A stretch of 64,000 nucleotides of DNA from Polynucleobacter paludilacus (GTDB lineage: Bacteria > Pseudomonadota > Gammaproteobacteria > Burkholderiales > Burkholderiaceae), in NCBI RefSeq assembly GCF_018687595.1, contig NZ_CP061298.1, forward strand, positions 1,606,876 through 1,670,875, written 5' to 3'. The position numbers and the translations under genes were made by a program. Shown here in pieces: positions 61,430 to 64,000 of the stretch; position 1 is the first letter of the stretch; every line of letters begins with the position of its first letter. Under the pieces are notes generated by a model that did no database searches, had not been told where the DNA came from, and saw nothing but the letters and a program-made list of their open reading frames with translations.

Positions 61430-63103
61430 TTAGGCGCCCGGTTTTTTTCCAAACAATTTATTAATTTGCCATTGCTGTGCGATCGACAGCATGTTGTTTA
61501 CTACCCAATACAAAACCAAGCCCGCTGGAAAGAAAAAGAACATGATGGAGAAAACAATCGGCATATACATCATCACCTTTGCCTGAATAGGATCGGGTGG
61601 TGTTGGGTTAAGCTTAGTTTGTACAAACATTGAGATCGCCATTACAACAGGCAAGATGTAATAGGGATCTGGCACAGACAAGTCATGAATCCAGCCAATC
61701 CATGGTGCGCCACGAGTCTCAACAGAAGAAAGCAAGACCCAATAAAGCGAGATGAAAACAGGAATTTGAATCACGACCGGCAAGCATCCGCCAACTGGAT
61801 TAATTTTTTCTTTTTTATACATCTCCATCATTGCTTGGTTCAGCTTCTGTGGATCGCCCTTGTATTGCTCTTTCATGGCAACCAGACGAGGCTGCACTTC
61901 CTTCATGCGAGCCATCGATTTATAGCTTGCCGCTGAGAGAGGAAAGAAGGCCAACTTAATGAGGATGGTGAGCAAAATGATTGACCAGCCCCAGTTGCCA
62001 ACATAAGAATGAATCTTTGCTAAGAGCCAAAAAATGGGTTTTGCCAAAATCGTCAAATAGCCGTAGTCTTTTAAAAGCTCCAGGCCCGGGGCAATACCCT
62101 CAAGCATTTTTTCTTCTTGAGGACCAACAAAGAGGCGCGCTTTTTCTACAACGCTTGTGCCTTTGTCGATTGTGCCAAGAGGAATTTGCATACCAATTCG
62201 ATACAAATTGATATCCACCTTGTCAGCATAGATGTCACGCGCAACCTGATCACCAGGAATCCATGCGCTTGCAAAGTAGTGCTGCACCATTGCCACCCAT
62301 GCAGTCTGACCAGCAGGTATTTGCTTTGGCGCTTCTGCTTTGTTTTTCTCAATATCTTCAAACTTTACTTTTTTGAATTTATCGTTTTCTGTATAGGCTG
62401 CTGGGCCAGTAAAGGTGCTGGCCGAGAAGGCGCCTCCAAATGGCCCTATCTTTGGCTCGCTGGTACCGTCACGAACAATCTCGGTATAAAGCACCAAAGG
62501 ATTTGGATTGGAGTTTGATTGAGTAACGCGGTGACCAACGTCAATCACATAACTGCCTGGATTGAGTAAAAAGGTTTTTTCTAGCTTAACGCCATTACGC
62601 TCGCTAGCCAAAACTAAAAATGGTCTACCAGAGCCGTCCTTGCCTGACTGCTGCAATTTAAATATGCTGGTGTGGTTTGGTAAGTCAGGATTACCGATGG
62701 CGATTAAACCCGAACGGGCAAAATATTTGTGTGAGGGCGTGTATTGAAATAACTCAACCGGCTTGCTATCCGCATTGAGCTCTTTAAGCAATTTGGCATC
62801 AATTACATTGGCGCCTGTTGAGCTGATTTCTAGGCGAATCACGTCATTTTCTAATACAAACTTTTCACCCTGCTCTAGATTCACGTTCTCTTTTGGTAGT
62901 GCGCTAGCCAGGTTGGCGGGTCCGCTAGAAGCCGGTGCAGGTAAGTCGCTTTTATTTTGAGTGGCGCCCTGATCCGAACCAACAGGCTTGCTTGGGGCGC
63001 TTGAGAAAAGCGAAGGCTTCCCTTGATAGGTCTGCCAATTGTTGTAGAGCATCAGGGCCGATAAGGAGAAAACCGCCCAAAGTATTGTTTTTTTAAAGTC
63101 CAT
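61430..63103 (-). CDS. yidC: Membrane protein insertase YidC
   Basis: 557 residues from ATG 63103. N-terminal transmembrane helix (ILWAVFSLSALMLYN), a large periplasmic domain and five C-terminal helices with NWGWSIILLTILIKLAFFPLS and PVVIQIPVFISLYWVL. Inserts membrane proteins with or without SecYEG. The upstream GTG at 63112 overlaps yidD and is less likely. Ends 33 bp before mnmE. Confidence 0.96.
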   Translation of the reverse strand: MDFKKTILWAVFSLSALMLYNNWQTYQGKPSLFSSAPSKPVGSDQGATQNKSDLPAPASSGPANLASALPKENVNLEQGEKFVLENDVIRLEISSTGANVIDAKLLKELNADSKPVELFQYTPSHKYFARSGLIAIGNPDLPNHTSIFKLQQSGKDGSGRPFLVLASERNGVKLEKTFLLNPGSYVIDVGHRVTQSNSNPNPLVLYTEIVRDGTSEPKIGPFGGAFSASTFTGPAAYTENDKFKKVKFEDIEKNKAEAPKQIPAGQTAWVAMVQHYFASAWIPGDQVARDIYADKVDINLYRIGMQIPLGTIDKGTSVVEKARLFVGPQEEKMLEGIAPGLELLKDYGYLTILAKPIFWLLAKIHSYVGNWGWSIILLTILIKLAFFPLSAASYKSMARMKEVQPRLVAMKEQYKGDPQKLNQAMMEMYKKEKINPVGGCLPVVIQIPVFISLYWVLLSSVETRGAPWIGWIHDLSVPDPYYILPVVMAISMFVQTKLNPTPPDPIQAKVMMYMPIVFSIMFFFFPAGLVLYWVVNNMLSIAQQWQINKLFGKKPGA

Positions 63104-63350
63104 TTGCTTCACTTAAAGTAGGAGATGTTTGTTTTACCGCAGGATCATGGCCGCCGTGTGACCAAGGGTTGCAACGCAAGATGCGCCACACAATCAAGCG
63201 TGCGCTTTTGAAAAAACCATAATGCTTAAAACAATCACAAGCATATTGTGAGCAGCTTGGACTGTACTTGCACTGCGAACCAAAATAGGGGCTTAAAGCA
63301 ATTTGGTAAAGGCGCACCAAACGGAGAGCTAAGGCGTTTGAAGTTCGCAT
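63093..63350 (-). CDS. yidD: Membrane protein insertion efficiency factor YidD
   Basis: 85 residues, starting directly after rnpA. RLVRLYQIALSPYFGSQCKYSPSCSQYA and the Cys cluster match YidD. GFFKSARLIVWRILRCNPW is the usual later segment. Overlaps yidC by 11 bp. Confidence 0.95.
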   Translation of the reverse strand: MRTSNALALRLVRLYQIALSPYFGSQCKYSPSCSQYACDCFKHYGFFKSARLIVWRILRCNPWSHGGHDPAVKQTSPTLSEANGL

Positions 63351-63668
63351 TCAGACCAAACCTAAAAGCTGGTTACGTATTAAATTTTTTTCTTTGCTTC
63401 TGAGTCGCCCGCGAGTTCCGCGACCAATGGGGGCGCGTAGTTTGACCACCACATCAAGCGTAAGCCGACTTGACTGCGCCTTACGCACTTGCTCGCGCAA
63501 CATGCGTTTAAGTCGGTTACGATCTACTGCGCGCTTGGCCAGTTTTTTAGCAACTGCTGCCCCGAGATCTGGGTGACTGTCGACTAGGGGCGTTGCTGAG
63601 TAAACACCCCAATAGGAACTAGTCTTGGGGCGTGTTTTGAGGAGCTCGGAAATCCTGGCGCTATTCAA
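63351..63668 (-). CDS. rnpA: Ribonuclease P protein component
   Basis: 105 residues. Protein subunit of RNase P. LGAAVAKKLAKRAVDRNRLKRMLREQVR carries the RNR motif. Starts at TTG 63668, eight bases after the rpmH stop codon; no ATG is available upstream of the conserved part. Confidence 0.93.
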   Translation of the reverse strand: MNSARISELLKTRPKTSSYWGVYSATPLVDSHPDLGAAVAKKLAKRAVDRNRLKRMLREQVRKAQSSRLTLDVVVKLRAPIGRGTRGRLRSKEKNLIRNQLLGLV

Positions 63669-63676
63669 TGGCTAAC

Positions 63677-63811
63677 TTACACGGCCAAACGTTTGCGGCC
63701 CTTTGCGCGGCGAGCATTCAATACTGCGCGCCCGCTTTTGGTTTTCATGCGAATACGAAAGCCGTGGGTACGTTTACGACGTGTAACTGAGGGTTGGTAT
63801 GTTCTTTTCAT
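63677..63811 (-). CDS. rpmH: 50S ribosomal protein L34
   Basis: 44 residues, the usual length. [18 protein letters not shown] and GRKRLAV are the L34 sequence. First gene of the leftward rpmH-rnpA-yidD-yidC-mnmE transcript, next to the origin region. Start at ATG 63811, preceded by a purine-rich CTAGGA. Confidence 0.97.
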
Positions 63812-64000
63812 GATCGGTCCTAGGAAAGCCGACTATTTTCGTGCTTGCGAGCTAAAAGGTCAACCTGTACAACTAAATATATAGGTGTTTTCTCTATTTT
63901 TTGTCTGATTTTGACCTAATGACTTAATTTAAATGATATTTTTGGCTTTATTCACAAGTTATCCACAGGATTTCCACGGTTTTCTTGCTTGTGGATAACT
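63812..64000. other. Part of the chromosomal origin region (oriC)
   Basis: AT-rich DNA right of rpmH with two perfect DnaA boxes TTATCCACA, at 63959-63967 (plus) and 63990-63998 (minus orientation). A TTTCCACGG is a weaker box. dnaA would be expected beyond the window, on the plus strand. The rpmH promoter also lies here. Confidence 0.85.

Overview
The window looks like a Polynucleobacter-type betaproteobacterium (Burkholderiaceae). The DNA has moderate GC, and the gene orders are typical of that group: mreBCD-mrdA-rodA, gatCAB, def-fmt-rsmB-DUF4390-ntrY-ntrX, dprA-topB, and rpmH-rnpA-yidD-yidC-mnmE ending at an origin-like stretch with two perfect DnaA boxes. The genus call rests on recognised proteins and order, not on a database search.

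Region 1 (1-31.7 kb) is mostly core chromosome. It holds slmA (partial), argB, dksA, a His-rich COG0523 GTPase, xerC, DUF484, gatBAC, the cell-shape operon mreBCD-mrdA-rodA, an HU gene, an LpxO-like hydroxylase, carbonic anhydrase, a lipid A-type acyltransferase, a phosphoesterase, a kinase-Usp fusion, dctA, a pseudouridine synthase and prfC. Small envelope proteins, a DUF1275-MFS-CDGSH operon, a second HU, a Tat transglutaminase with a TlpA-like thioredoxin, a tautomerase and a CPBP protein follow.

Region 2 (31.7-45.1 kb) is an accessory array lying against the 3' end of an intact tRNA-Phe (45059-45134, minus strand). Eight partial copies of the tRNA-Phe 3' end, most preceded by a terminator hairpin, divide it into small modules. 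The modules are two DUF3147 copies, a lone carotenoid-type membrane protein, DUF3106, a DUF2789/zinc-ribbon/lipoprotein/Pal-like group, a copper-type module with a Crp/Fnr regulator, DUF1398, BrnTA, a glycosyltransferase-methyltransferase fusion, and an arsR-arsC-aquaporin/arsH cluster. Three copies (C, G, H) keep 45 nt of exact tRNA sequence and share a ~235-nt arm. Five (A, B, D, E, F) are a different, remodelled 46-48 nt form that abuts gene stop codons. Eleven copies of a 17-bp near-palindrome occur only here. No integrase gene is visible. I read this as serial insertion of small, integrase-less elements at tRNA-Phe; it is the most unusual thing in the window.

Region 3 (45.1-64 kb) returns to core genes: ycaO, the ntrX-ntrY-DUF4390-rsmB-fmt-def block, dprA, topB, an MnmC C-domain oxidase, pckG, mnmE, yidC, yidD, rnpA, rpmH and the start of oriC. 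Two translation/tRNA-modification factors (mnmE and the MnmC-like oxidase) lie close together here.
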